Assembly: GCA_036563805.1 (NCBI GenBank)
Contig: DATCLS010000050.1
Location: 19,025 to 83,024 of the forward strand
Length of the DNA: 64,000 nt
Direction of reading: 5' to 3'
Source of the DNA: DATCLS01 sp036563805
GTDB lineage: Bacteria; Actinomycetota; Acidimicrobiia; Acidimicrobiales; VFJN01
The notes under the pieces were generated by a model. The model was given only the letters and a program-made list of their open reading frames with translations, ran no database searches and was not told where the DNA came from. Made by a program: the position numbers and the translations under genes. Position 1 is the first letter of the stretch; every line of letters starts with the position of its first letter. Shown here piece after piece: positions 24,783-34,803 of this stretch.

Positions 24783-25562
24783 TCAGCGGCGCTCGTCGGG
24801 CGCCGTGGCGCTCGGGACGGCCCCGCTCGACACGGAGCCCCCAGACACCGGACCGCTCGGCACGGACCCGTCCGGCACCGGGCTGCCCGGAACGGTGCCG
24901 CTCGGCACGGTCGCCCGGTGCTTCGGCGGCGGCTCGGGCTCGCGCCGGCGGCGCGGGGACACGAACCGGGTCCACACGAACCAGGCCACGGCCGCGACGC
25001 ACACGGCGATCACCACGTACTGGAGGTAGCCGACCCAGTCGCCGACCTCCTCCCACCGGTCGCCGAGGGCGTAGCCGGCCCCGACCAGGGCGCAGTTCCA
25101 GATCAGGCTGCCGATGGCCGTGTACACGGTGAAGCGGGCGAGGGGCATGCGCCGGAAGCCGGCGGGGATCGACACCAGCGACCGGATGAGCGGCACGCAC
25201 CGACCGATCAGCACGGCGATGGTGGACCGCCGGTCGAACCAGCCCTCGGCCCGATCGAGGTCGGACTCGTCGAGCCGCAGCCAGCGCCCGTAGCGGACGA
25301 CGATGGCCCGGAGCCGGACCGGCCCGATGGCGGCCGCGATGCCGTAGAGCGCCCAGGCGCCGACGATCGAGCCGACCGTCGAGGCCAGGACCATGCCGAC
25401 GACCCAGGCGTCGCCCCGGCCGGCGACGAACCCGGCCAGCGGCAGGACGACCTCGGACGGGATCGGGGGGAACAGGTTCTCGAGGGCCACGAGGAAGGCG
25501 ACCCCGACGTAGCCCAGGGCGTCGACCACGTCGGTCACCCACTCGGTGATGCCGTCGAACAC
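24783..25562 (-). CDS. DedA family membrane protein with low-complexity tail
   Basis: 259 aa. It has the DedA features ENLFPPIPSEVVLPLAGF and GRCVPLIRSLVSIPAGF and two C-terminal TM helices ending ~residue 205. A ~50-residue Ser/Gly/Pro/Val tail (GTVPGSPVPDGSVPSGPV type repeats) is unusual for the family and probably a young repeat expansion. The 3' flank holds diverged copies of this gene end. Envelope lipid-carrier transport is the likely role. Confidence 0.88.
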   Translation of the reverse strand: MFDGITEWVTDVVDALGYVGVAFLVALENLFPPIPSEVVLPLAGFVAGRGDAWVVGMVLASTVGSIVGAWALYGIAAAIGPVRLRAIVVRYGRWLRLDESDLDRAEGWFDRRSTIAVLIGRCVPLIRSLVSIPAGFRRMPLARFTVYTAIGSLIWNCALVGAGYALGDRWEEVGDWVGYLQYVVIAVCVAAVAWFVWTRFVSPRRRREPEPPPKHRATVPSGTVPGSPVPDGSVPSGPVSGGSVSSGAVPSATAPDERR

Positions 25563-25742
25563 TGCGCTCCACTCCCTGACCGGCGACGGACGAAGGGCGA
25601 TCCTAGATGACCGGCCCGGCCCCCGGGTCAGCCGGCGCCCCGGCGTGAGTGGTTGGCCGCGGGCTCGTGGTTCCGGGGCCGAGGTCGGTGGGCGCTCTGG
25701 CGTGAGCGGCCGGCCGGGCGGCCCGGAGCCCGGCCGCCCGCC

Positions 25743-26627
25743 TCAGCTGGCGCCGGCGTCGGGGGCGACCAGCAGCGAGGCCTGGAGGCGGCGCATGCCG
25801 GCCAGCCACCGGTCGCGGTCGCCGGCCCGGCGCCGCTCGTAGTCGGCCACCTCGGGGTGGGGGAGGATCAGGAACCGCTCGTCGGCCAGGCCCTCGACCA
25901 CCGCGTCGGCCACGCGCTCGGGTGACACGACCCCCTGGACCGCGGCGGCGTTCGCCGCCAGGGCGTCGGCCGGCGCCCGGTCGGCGGGGTCGGCGCCGTC
26001 CAGGCCGCCGGCGGGGTCCGTGTCGGCGCTGTCCGGGCCTGCGACGGGCGCCCCGCCCCGCAGCATCGGCGTGTCGACCGCCATGGGGCACAGGCACGAC
26101 ACCTTGATCCCCCGGTCGCCGTAGGTGATGGCGATCCACTCGGCCAGGGCGACGGCGGCGTGCTTGGTCACCGAGTAAGGGGCGTTGCCGAGGTTGGTCA
26201 GCAGCCCGGCGGCCGACGCTGTGGTGAGCAGGTAGCCGCCACCCCGCTCGACCATGCGGGGGACGAGCGCCCGGGCGGCGTACACGTGCGCCATCACGTT
26301 CACCGACCACAGCGCCGACCAGACCTCGTCGTTGGCGTCGAGGCCGCCGCCGCCCACCAGGCCGGCGTTGGAGGCGAACAGGTCGATCGGGCCCGCCTCG
26401 CGCTCGACGCGGTCGACCGCGGCCCGGACGTCGGCCTCGACGCCGACGTCGGCCGCCACCGCCAGCGCCCGGTCGCCCAGCCCGGCAGCCACCCGGGCGG
26501 CGCCCTCGGCGTCGCGGTCGACGACCGCTACGGTCCGGGCGCCGGCGGCGGCGAACCGCTCGCACAGGGCGCGGCCGATGCCGCTGGCCCCGCCGGTCAC
26601 GACGACGATGCGGTCGGCGAGCTCCAT
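25743..26627 (-). CDS. Short-chain dehydrogenase/reductase (SDR)
   Basis: 294 aa classical SDR: TGGASGIGRA cofactor loop (residues ~11-20), FASNAGLVGGG, the serine of TTASAAG, and the catalytic Y-x-x-x-K in APYSVTKHA. An Asp/Pro/Ala-rich insertion (~residues 197-230) after the substrate loop is lineage-specific. It oxidises or reduces an alcohol or ketone with NAD(P). The ATG follows TACGAT by 6 nt. It is followed on the same strand by DedA. Confidence 0.88.
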   Translation of the reverse strand: MELADRIVVVTGGASGIGRALCERFAAAGARTVAVVDRDAEGAARVAAGLGDRALAVAADVGVEADVRAAVDRVEREAGPIDLFASNAGLVGGGGLDANDEVWSALWSVNVMAHVYAARALVPRMVERGGGYLLTTASAAGLLTNLGNAPYSVTKHAAVALAEWIAITYGDRGIKVSCLCPMAVDTPMLRGGAPVAGPDSADTDPAGGLDGADPADRAPADALAANAAAVQGVVSPERVADAVVEGLADERFLILPHPEVADYERRRAGDRDRWLAGMRRLQASLLVAPDAGAS

Positions 26628-26719
26628 GGCCCGATCGTACGGGGGCCCGGCCCGGGAGCCGGGGTGCTGGGGGCGTCCCCGCAGCGTGCCGGGGCCGGCT
26701 GGCGGGCCGCTGCGCCGAC

Positions 26720-27703
26720 TCAGGCCCCGATCGCGGCCCGGATCGTGCGCTCGGCCGACGCCTTGCGGTCCTTCCCCCAGGGCAGGGGCATGAGGACCGG
26801 CACCTCCACGCCGGCGTCGACGTAGGCCCGCATGGTGGCGGCGACCGTGTCCTCGTCGCCCATCACATCGATGGCGTCGACCATGCGGTCGCTGACCGCG
26901 GCCACGGCGCCGGCCCGGTCGCCGTCAGCGAACCGGGCCCGGACCTCGGCCACCTCGTCGCCGAACCCGGCCCGCTCGAAGTTGCGGGCGTAGCTGTCGA
27001 CCACCGCGTAGGAGAACAGGTCGCGGCGGGCCAGCTCGATGCCCTCCTCGCGCTCGCAGACGCCGGCGTGCACGTAGGCGTAGACGGTGGCGTCGCCGCC
27101 CTGCCGGACCTGTTCGACCGACCACGGCACGTGCGAGGCCGGCAGGTAGTTGAGCAGGACGCCGTCGGCCAGCTCGCCGGCCAGCCGGAGCATGGCCGGG
27201 TTGAGGGCGCCGACGACGATCTTGGGCCGGCGCTCGCCCAGCCGGACGCCCAAGCGGAAGCCCTTGACCGAGTAGAAGTCGCCGGCGAAGTCGACCTTCT
27301 CGCCCGACAGGCAGGCCCGGAGCAGCGTCACGTACTCGCGCACCCGGGCGAGCGGCCGGTCGCCGTAGGGCACGCCGTGCCACCGCTCGGTGACGACCGG
27401 GGACGAGATGCCGACGCCGATCAGGATGTCGCGGTCCGGGTGCAGCGCCTGGAGGGTGGCGCCGGCCATGGCCACCACCATGGGCGTGCGGAGCTGGAGG
27501 GCCAGCACGCCCGTCCCCAGGTCGAGGTCGGGGGCGGCGGCGCCGGCGGCCGCCAGCACCGAGAACGCCTCGGGTCCCGTGGTCTCGGCCGTCCAGAAGC
27601 TGCGGTAGCCCAGCTCGTGCGCCAGCCGAGCGGTGTCGACGGCCAGCTGGGGCCCCAGGGTCATCAGCGAAGCGAACGTGACACCGGCGCGGTCCAGGCC
27701 CAT
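26720..27703 (-). CDS. LLM-class flavin (probably F420)-dependent oxidoreductase
   Basis: 327 aa luciferase-like barrel: ELGYRSFWTAETTGPEAFSVLA, LGTGVLALQLRTPMVVAM, ILIGVGISSPVVTERWHG and LAGELADGVLLNY. The frame opens earlier, but the ATG at 27703 follows TAGGGT by 8 nt and gives the normal length. It lies upstream of the SDR on the same strand, so the two redox enzymes may be co-transcribed. It is divergent from yceH. Substrate unknown. Confidence 0.85.
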   Translation of the reverse strand: MGLDRAGVTFASLMTLGPQLAVDTARLAHELGYRSFWTAETTGPEAFSVLAAAGAAAPDLDLGTGVLALQLRTPMVVAMAGATLQALHPDRDILIGVGISSPVVTERWHGVPYGDRPLARVREYVTLLRACLSGEKVDFAGDFYSVKGFRLGVRLGERRPKIVVGALNPAMLRLAGELADGVLLNYLPASHVPWSVEQVRQGGDATVYAYVHAGVCEREEGIELARRDLFSYAVVDSYARNFERAGFGDEVAEVRARFADGDRAGAVAAVSDRMVDAIDVMGDEDTVAATMRAYVDAGVEVPVLMPLPWGKDRKASAERTIRAAIGA

Positions 27704-27869
27704 GGCCGGCGACCCTACCGCCCGGTAGGGTCGGGGGCGCCAGCCGACGGGCCCCGAGGACGGAGGCGCGCAGCGCTCGGGCCGAACGGGGAGCCGGCCG
27801 GCGCTCGGCTCGGCGCTCGAGCCCGGGGTAACAGCACGGGCGGCCGCGGGGTCGTAGGCTCGATCCTCT

Positions 27870-28787
27870 ATGGAGCTCACGGCAGCCGAGGGCCGGGTGC
27901 TGGGGTGCCTCATCGAGAGGGCCGCCTTGGCGCCCGAGGCGTATCCCGTGTCGCTCAACACGCTCCGGCTCGCCTGCAACCAGACGACCAACCGCAACCC
28001 GATCGTCGCCTACGACGACCGCACGGTCGAGGACACGCTGCTGGCCCTCAAATCCAAGGGCCTGGCCCGGTTCGTCGACACGCTGCGGGGCGACCGGGCC
28101 ATCCGCTACAGCCACCGGGCCGACCACCGCTGGCGCCTGGGGCCGGCCGACCTGGCGGTGCTGTCGGTGCTGCTGGTGGGCGGGCCGTTGCCCCTGTCCG
28201 AGATCGAAGCCCGGGCCCGGCGCCTGTACCCGTTCACCGACACCGACGAGGTGCTGGCCGTGCTCGACGGGCTGGCGGCCCGCACGCCGTCGCCGTTCGC
28301 GGCCCGGCTCGACCCGCGCCCGGGGCCGGAGGCCCGTTGGGTCGAGGTCCTCACCGGCGACCCGCCCGCCAGCGTGGTCGACGGGAGGGCCGACGAGGCG
28401 GCCGACGGAGCGGGCACAGGTGGCGGCCGCGGCCGGGGCGAGGCCCGCGACGCGGGCTCCGCCGTGGTCGTGCCGCCGCGGCTCGTCCCGGCGCCGTCGT
28501 ACGCCGAGCTGGCGGCCCGGGTGGCCGAGCTCGAGCGGCGCCTGGCGGCGGCCACCGAGCGGCCGGGAGCCCGGGGCGGCGCCGAGTGGCCGGGGCGGAC
28601 CGTTCCGCTGGGCGACGCGCCCGACGACCGTTACGGCGGGCCCCGGTGGGGCGAGGCGGTGCCGCAAGAGCGGGCGCTGCCGGCCTCCGGCGTCCCGCTG
28701 GTGTCATTGGCCGACCTCGTCGACCGCCTGACCGACATCGAGCGCCGCTTGGCCCGTATCGAGGCCGAGCTGGGCGCCCTCCGCTGA
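27870..28787 (+). CDS. DUF480/YceH family winged-helix protein
   Basis: 305 aa. The first ~160 residues are the YceH double winged helix: RVLGCLIERA, YPVSLNTLRLACNQTTNRNP, DDRTVEDTLLALKSKGLA. A Gly/Ala-rich linker follows. The C-terminus has two short heptad-like helices (ELAARVAELERRLAAA and LVDRLTDIERRLARIEAEL), suggesting oligomerisation. The molecular function of the family is unknown. The ATG follows TAGGCT by 9 nt. Confidence 0.88.
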   Translation: MELTAAEGRVLGCLIERAALAPEAYPVSLNTLRLACNQTTNRNPIVAYDDRTVEDTLLALKSKGLARFVDTLRGDRAIRYSHRADHRWRLGPADLAVLSVLLVGGPLPLSEIEARARRLYPFTDTDEVLAVLDGLAARTPSPFAARLDPRPGPEARWVEVLTGDPPASVVDGRADEAADGAGTGGGRGRGEARDAGSAVVVPPRLVPAPSYAELAARVAELERRLAAATERPGARGGAEWPGRTVPLGDAPDDRYGGPRWGEAVPQERALPASGVPLVSLADLVDRLTDIERRLARIEAELGALR

Positions 28788-28820
28788 GGGCCGCCACCCG
28801 GGTCGGCAGCACCCCGACCG

Positions 28821-28954
28821 GCCGGGCCGTCGCCCGTCGGGCCGGGCCGTCGCCCGTCGGGCCGGGTCGCCGCCGTAGCGCCGCCGCCGTAGCGCCGTCG
28901 CGGGGTCGGGTTGTCGGGTTGGGTCGCCGCCGTAGCGCCGTCGCGGGGCCGACC
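28821..28954. repeat. Short direct repeats between convergent genes
   Basis: A 20-base unit GCCGGGCCGTCGCCCGTCGG occurs twice head-to-tail (28821-28860). After it, a TCGCCGCCGTAGCGCCGTCGC-like unit appears about three times. Confidence 0.6.
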
Positions 28955-28985
28955 GCCCGAGCGTCCGACGCCCGGCCCCGTGCCG

Positions 28986-30371
<1,386 letters not shown>

Positions 30372-30563
30372 CGGCCGGAAGGTTAGGTGCCGCTCGCGCC
30401 CGCCATGGCGCAGGCGGGCCCCGGTTTTTCGGGCGATCGAGCCGGTCGATCCCCGCCCGGGCGGCCGCCGGGCGCGGTCGTGCGGCAGAAGTCACCACGG
30501 ATCCGGCTTTCGACCGCCCGATGGGTCGTCGTCGGCGGCCGAACGACCGATATGGTGTTGAGC

Positions 30564-30758
30564 GTGACCGAGACCCGTGAGCTCGACGAGATGATCAGCG
30601 AGGCCCTCGCCGTGATCGACAAGGGCCTTGGCGACCTGCTCCACAGAGAGCTCGTGTCGTCCAACGAGGTCGCCGACCTCCTGCTCGACGTGCGGACCCT
30701 CCTCGCCAACCCGGGTTCGAACGACGAGAGCCGCGACGACGTCGCGGTGCCCGGCTGA
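30564..30758 (+). CDS. Small helical protein of unknown function
   Basis: 64 aa, mostly two helices (RELDEMISEALAVIDKGLGDLL and SSNEVADLLLDVRTLL) and an acidic tail. The start is set at GTG 30564, not the upstream ATG at 30552, because that ATG lies inside TATGGT, which sits 7 nt before the GTG and looks like a leaderless -10. It is divergent from the kinase. A regulatory or partner role is possible but unsupported. Confidence 0.6.
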   Translation: MTETRELDEMISEALAVIDKGLGDLLHRELVSSNEVADLLLDVRTLLANPGSNDESRDDVAVPG

Positions 30759-31243
30759 CCGGGCCGACACGACACGCTCTCCGCTGGGGGCCGCCCCGCC
30801 CTTGTCGGTGAGCCTCTCGGCGCGTGCCCCGACACGGGCCTCGTTGGGGTAGAGCGCGCCACGCCGCCGAGCGGCCCGAGCCCCGCGGCGACCCGCGCCC
30901 GGCGACCGCACCGGCCCGCTGGCGTGCGGGACTGGTCAGCCGCACGGGGACCGGTCAGCCGCCGCACGGGCACGGCCAGCCGGCGACCGCACCGGCCAGC
31001 CGGCGCACGGGGACCGGTCAGCTGGCGTGCGGGGACGGTCAGCCGCACGGGGACCGGCAGCCGCCGCACGGGGACCGGCCAGCCGGCGACCGCACCGGCC
31101 AGCCGGCGCACGGGGACCGGTCAGCCGCCGCACGGGGACCGGTCAGCCGCCGCACGGGGACCGGTCAGCTGGCGTGCGGGGACCGGTCAGCCGCCGCACG
31201 GGGACCGGCCAGCCGGCGACCGCACCAGTCGGCGCGTCGGCGG
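30759..31243. other. 485-bp gap without a gene, mostly minisatellite
   Basis: Only repeat-driven frames are open in all six phases. Their composition (Arg/Gly/Ala/Pro only) and the tandem units argue against a protein gene. 30913 onward is the repeat array. 30759-30912 shows nothing recognisable. Confidence 0.65.
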
Positions 31244-31246
31244 TCA
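30913..31246. repeat. ~22-bp minisatellite abutting the thioredoxin-fold gene
   Basis: About fifteen units resembling GCCGCCGCACGGGGACCGGTCA, in higher-order blocks with variants (GGCGTGCGGGGA, CGACCGCACCGGCCA). Nearly every unit carries GGTCAGC or GGCCAGC. GGTCAGC is also the sequence at the stop codon of the next gene (31244-31246). Confidence 0.8.
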
Positions 31247-31843
31247 GCGCTTCAACGAGGTGTGCTTGAACTCGTTGAGCTCGGGGAAGTCGACCAGCAG
31301 GCCGATGACGCGGTCGATCGTGCGCTTGGCCAGCTCGCCGTCGCCCCGGGGCCGCTCCATGAGGCGGACGAACACCGCCTGATCGCCGCGCACGAACGTC
31401 GGCACGCCCCACACCTCGTGGTCCTGGGCCGCGGCCGTGTGCTCCTCGCGGACGGTGGCCAGCGGGCGGCCGGTGGCGATCTCGTCGAACACGGCGTCGG
31501 CGTCGACGCCGGAGGCGCTCAGCACCCGGCGGACCTCGTTCTCGTCCTCCAGGTGCTTCCCCTCGTCGTGGCGCAGCGCGAACAGGGCCTCGTGGGCGTC
31601 GAGGAAGCGCTCGGGGAAGCGGTCGCGGACCACGACCCCCGCCTGCAGGGCCAAGAGGCCCGTGTCGTCCTGGGGGCGCTGCCAGATGTCGGGCTCGCCC
31701 TCGCTCACGTGGACCTGAGCCAGCGAGAACGGTACCCAGCGGACGGACCACGACGCCCCGGCACGGAGCCCCTCGATGACGTGCTCGTGGGCGTTGCGGG
31801 CGAACGGGCAGCGGTAGTCCCAGGTGATGGCGAAGTCGGTCAT
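31244..31843 (-). CDS. DsbA-family (2-hydroxychromene isomerase-like) thioredoxin-fold protein
   Basis: 199 aa. A thioredoxin-fold N-terminus with DYRCPFARNAHEH (a single cysteine, CxxA instead of CxxC), a helical insertion, and the cis-proline loop WGVPTFV near residue 150. With one cysteine it cannot form a classical CxxC disulfide, so a glutathione/mycothiol-type transferase or isomerase activity is more likely than disulfide exchange. The ATG at 31843 is preferred; upstream the frame runs through the PAP2 gene. Confidence 0.8.
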   Translation of the reverse strand: MTDFAITWDYRCPFARNAHEHVIEGLRAGASWSVRWVPFSLAQVHVSEGEPDIWQRPQDDTGLLALQAGVVVRDRFPERFLDAHEALFALRHDEGKHLEDENEVRRVLSASGVDADAVFDEIATGRPLATVREEHTAAAQDHEVWGVPTFVRGDQAVFVRLMERPRGDGELAKRTIDRVIGLLVDFPELNEFKHTSLKR

Positions 31844-31881
31844 GCCGTTGCCAACAGGCCGGGTTCCGAACGAATTCCGCG

Positions 31882-32511
31882 TCAGGTGCGGGGAAGCGGC
31901 CACGCCCGGCGGGCGAGCCGGGCGAGCACGGCCCCGACCAGGGCGCCGGCCACGACGTCGGAGGCGTGGTGGTGGCGGACGTAGACCCGGCTGACGGCCA
32001 CGAGGGCGCCGAGGCCGTAGTACAGCGGCCCCAGCGGGTCGCGCTCGCTGAGCAGCCCGGCGGCCGTGGCCGCCGAGGAGGCGTGCCCGGACGGGAAGCT
32101 GGACGTGCGGGGGACCCGGAGCCGGTAGGGCCGCTCGTGCTCCCACACGGGGCGGTGGCGGCGGAACAGGCTCTTGAGGCCGCCGTTCACGAGGGCGGAC
32201 TCGACGCCCAGGACGGCCGCCACCCGCACGGCGTGGGCCAGCCGGCGGTCGGGGGCCAGCGCCCGGCTCGCGCTGACGAGGTGCCAGATCAGGCTGAAGT
32301 CGCCGAGGTCGGAGGCCGTGTACATGACCCGGTCGAGGACGGGGTGGCCCCGCAGGCGGTCGAGCCGCCGGTCGACGGCGGCGTCGAAGGCGGCGATGAG
32401 GCCCGAGAGGCCCGGCGGGCCGGCGGGGCCGCGCTCGGCGGGCTCGGGGCGCGCCGACGCCCCGGCAGCGTACGAATCCGGGCTCGTCGCCTGGCGGCCG
32501 ATCGAGACCAT
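31882..32511 (-). CDS. PAP2-family membrane phosphatase
   Basis: 209 aa with the three PAP2 motifs: KSLFRRHRP (KX6RP), SSFPSGHASS and SRVYVRHHHASDVVAG. It dephosphorylates a lipid such as undecaprenyl pyrophosphate or phosphatidate at the membrane. The start is placed at ATG 32511, 7 bases after the nuclease stop. The longer frame overlaps the nuclease gene. Tight spacing implies co-transcription with the RecB-like gene. Confidence 0.87.
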   Translation of the reverse strand: MVSIGRQATSPDSYAAGASARPEPAERGPAGPPGLSGLIAAFDAAVDRRLDRLRGHPVLDRVMYTASDLGDFSLIWHLVSASRALAPDRRLAHAVRVAAVLGVESALVNGGLKSLFRRHRPVWEHERPYRLRVPRTSSFPSGHASSAATAAGLLSERDPLGPLYYGLGALVAVSRVYVRHHHASDVVAGALVGAVLARLARRAWPLPRT

Positions 32512-32518
32512 CGCCCCG

Positions 32519-33472
32519 TCAGGACACGGCCGCAGCCGTGAGCTCGCCGGCGTCGTCGGCGGCGCCCTGACCGTCTTGGCCGGCGCCGCCGGCGGTGGGA
32601 GCCGCCGGGGCGCCCTCGCCGGCGTCGCCGTTCGTGCTGGCCTCGCCGTTCGTGCTGGCCTCGCCGTTCGCGCCGGCCTCGGCCGGCCGGGGGACACGGC
32701 TCGGATCGCCGCCGAAGGCGGGGCAGTAGGCCTGGAAGGCGCACCAATCGCACAGCCGCGACCGGTTGGGGCGGAAGTCCTCGCGCTCGCAGGCCCGCTC
32801 GACGGCCTTCCAGATGGCCCCCAGCGTGCGCCGCGTGCCCCGCGTCGACTGGTCGCTCGGCTCGGTGAGGATGGCCAGCGGCTGGCGCAGGTACAGCAGC
32901 TGGACCCGGCGGGGCCGGCGCCCGAGCAGCCGCTCGCACAGCAGCGAGTAGATGTGGACGCCCGACAGCCGCTTGCGCTCGTACTGCGACGAGGGGGCGG
33001 CGCCGGTCTTGTAGTCGGTGACGACCAGCTCGCCGTCGGCGTCGAGCTCGAGGCGGTCGATGATGCCCCGCAGCGTCACCCCGTCGATCTCGGCTTCCAT
33101 CGACAGCTCGAGGCCGATCGAGCGCACGGTCCGCGGGTCCTCGAGCTGGAAGTAGTGGCGGACCAGGGTGGCGGCATCGGCGTGGAAGGCGGCCTCGTCG
33201 TCGCCGGACAGCCCCAGGGCCGTGTACTCGGGGTCGTCGCGCAGGGCGGCCGCCGCCTCGTCGAGGCACCCGAGGGCGGCGTCGAGCGTGCGCTCGGCCG
33301 GCGGCAGCAGGTGGAGCCGTTCGAGGGCGGCGTGGACCAGCGTGCCCTTGGTGGCGGCGGGCGAGGGCGGCTCGGGCAGCTTGTCGATCACCGAGAACCG
33401 GAACGCGAGGGCGCAGTCGGTGAACGACGAGACCTTGGACGGGCTGAGCGACCGCGGCACCGGAAACGCCAT
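32519..33472 (-). CDS. RecB/Cas4-like PD-(D/E)XK nuclease with Fe-S cysteines
   Basis: 317 aa. The PD-(D/E)XK core is visible as RGIIDRLEL, VVTDYKTG and a QLLYL strand. One cysteine near the N-terminus (TDCALAFRF, ~C20) and three near residue 245 (LCDWCAFQAYCPAF) form the 1+3 pattern of 4Fe-4S exonucleases (AddB/Cas4 type). A C-terminal Glu/Ala/Asn repeat tail (ASTNGEASTNGD) is low complexity. No helicase or cas gene adjoins, so it is a stand-alone RecB-family exonuclease as common in actinobacteria. Confidence 0.88.
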   Translation of the reverse strand: MAFPVPRSLSPSKVSSFTDCALAFRFSVIDKLPEPPSPAATKGTLVHAALERLHLLPPAERTLDAALGCLDEAAAALRDDPEYTALGLSGDDEAAFHADAATLVRHYFQLEDPRTVRSIGLELSMEAEIDGVTLRGIIDRLELDADGELVVTDYKTGAAPSSQYERKRLSGVHIYSLLCERLLGRRPRRVQLLYLRQPLAILTEPSDQSTRGTRRTLGAIWKAVERACEREDFRPNRSRLCDWCAFQAYCPAFGGDPSRVPRPAEAGANGEASTNGEASTNGDAGEGAPAAPTAGGAGQDGQGAADDAGELTAAAVS

Positions 33473-33484
33473 CGGCCAAAACTG

Positions 33485-34345
33485 TCACACGAGCCCGAGC
33501 CCGGCGCGGATGGCCGCGGCGACGGCGGGCGGGTCCTCCATGGGGCCGAAGTGGGTGAGGTCGGGGAAGGTCTCGAGCCGGCCGTCGGGGAGCGCCTCGA
33601 CCACCAGCGGAGCCATGCCGGCGGGCATCCCGCCGTCGCCGCTGGCCCCCACGGTGACCGGGCAGCGCACCTCTCCGAGGCGGGCGAACACGTCGGTGTC
33701 GAAGCTGGCCGAGAAAACCGCCGCCTCGACCTCGGGGGAGCACTTGAGCTCGACGCCGCCGGCCGGGAGGTCCCGGAACCCGTGGTCGACGTAGGCGCGG
33801 AGGGCGGCCGGCGTCAGCGTGTTCAGCGGCGGCTTGGAGGCGTAGTTGGCGTAGGCCGCCTCGCGGTCGGGGAACCGGGGCCGGCGCCGGCGGGCGGCGT
33901 CGGCCAGCGGGTTGCCGGCCGGGCGGGGCGTGCCCTCGGGCGGCGGCACGATGATCGGCTCGAACAGCCACAACCCGGCGAACGTGCCCGGCCGGGCCTG
34001 CTCGGCCATGACCAGGGCGGCGCCCCCCATGGAGTGCCCGACCCCCAGCAGGCCCCCGGCGGGGCGGCCGGCGTGCTCAACGATGTGGTCGACCGCGGCC
34101 CGCACGTCCGCGGCCATGCCCCGCCACTGGTAGTCGCCGTCGTCGGGGGCGGTGCTGTCGCCGTGGCCCCGGAAGTCGAGCGCCCAGCAGTGGGCCACCG
34201 GGGCCAGCTCGGCCGCTAGGGGCGCCCAGGTCAGGGCGTGGAAGCCCGTCGGGTGGCACAGCAGCAGCGCCGGGCCGTCGCCGCCCAGGTCGTGGAGCGC
34301 GAGCGTCACGCCATCGCTCGACGGGACGCGGTGCGTGGCTGGCAT
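33485..34345 (-). CDS. Alpha/beta-hydrolase
   Basis: 286 aa. Oxyanion segment LLLCHPTGFHALTW, nucleophile elbow GVGHSMGGAALV (serine ~residue 110), and the C-terminal catalytic histidine in LTHFGPMEDP. It hydrolyses an ester, epoxide or similar bond; the cap region gives no clear specificity. The ATG at 34345 is favoured over 34381. It is divergent from the NTF2-like gene with ~38 bases between the starts. Confidence 0.85.
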   Translation of the reverse strand: MPATHRVPSSDGVTLALHDLGGDGPALLLCHPTGFHALTWAPLAAELAPVAHCWALDFRGHGDSTAPDDGDYQWRGMAADVRAAVDHIVEHAGRPAGGLLGVGHSMGGAALVMAEQARPGTFAGLWLFEPIIVPPPEGTPRPAGNPLADAARRRRPRFPDREAAYANYASKPPLNTLTPAALRAYVDHGFRDLPAGGVELKCSPEVEAAVFSASFDTDVFARLGEVRCPVTVGASGDGGMPAGMAPLVVEALPDGRLETFPDLTHFGPMEDPPAVAAAIRAGLGLV

Positions 34346-34383
34346 CCCGTCATCGTCGCCTCGTCCCGATAGGGTCGGCAACC

Positions 34384-34791
34384 GTGACCGAGGCAGTCGA
34401 CGTCGACGCCGTCATCGCGGCCAACCGTGCCTTCTACGACGCGTTCGAGGCGCGCGACATCGACGCCATGTCCGACCTGTGGGAGCACGGCGACGATGTC
34501 GTGTGCACCCATCCGGGGTGGCGCACGCTCCACGGGTGGGGCGCCGTGGCCGGCTCCTGGTTCGCGCTGTTCGGCAGCGGTTCGCCGATCCAGTTCATCC
34601 TGACCGACGAGCGGGTCCACGGCGCGGGCGACCTGGCCTGGGTCACCGTCGAGGAGAACCTGATCGGCGAGGGCCTGGGCGGCACGGTGGCCGCGCTCAA
34701 CCTGTTCCGCCGGTCGGGCGGCCGGTGGCGCATGATCGCCCACCACGGCTCGCCGGTCGCCCCCTCCCGGCCGGCCCAGGGCCCGGGATAG
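34384..34791 (+). CDS. NTF2/SnoaL-like domain protein
   Basis: 135 aa cone-shaped NTF2 fold: AANRAFYDAFEARDIDAM, CTHPGWRTLHGWGAV, then alternating strands ending in RWRMIAHHGSP. Members are small isomerases, dehydratases or ligand pockets; no catalytic set is certain. The GTG follows TAGGGT by 8 nt. Its stop codon TAG is also the first half of the next gene's -10-like TAGCCT. Confidence 0.8.
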   Translation: MTEAVDVDAVIAANRAFYDAFEARDIDAMSDLWEHGDDVVCTHPGWRTLHGWGAVAGSWFALFGSGSPIQFILTDERVHGAGDLAWVTVEENLIGEGLGGTVAALNLFRRSGGRWRMIAHHGSPVAPSRPAQGPG

Positions 34792-34803
34792 CCTGCAGGG
34801 TCG

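Noticed and set aside
30552..30563. ATG at 30552 as start of the small helical protein
   Set aside because: The ATG is part of TATGGT, which sits 7 nt before GTG 30564 like the other leaderless promoters.
30759..31240. Protein genes within the 22-bp repeat array
   Set aside because: All six frames are open only because of the repeat unit, and none shows a start signal or plausible composition.
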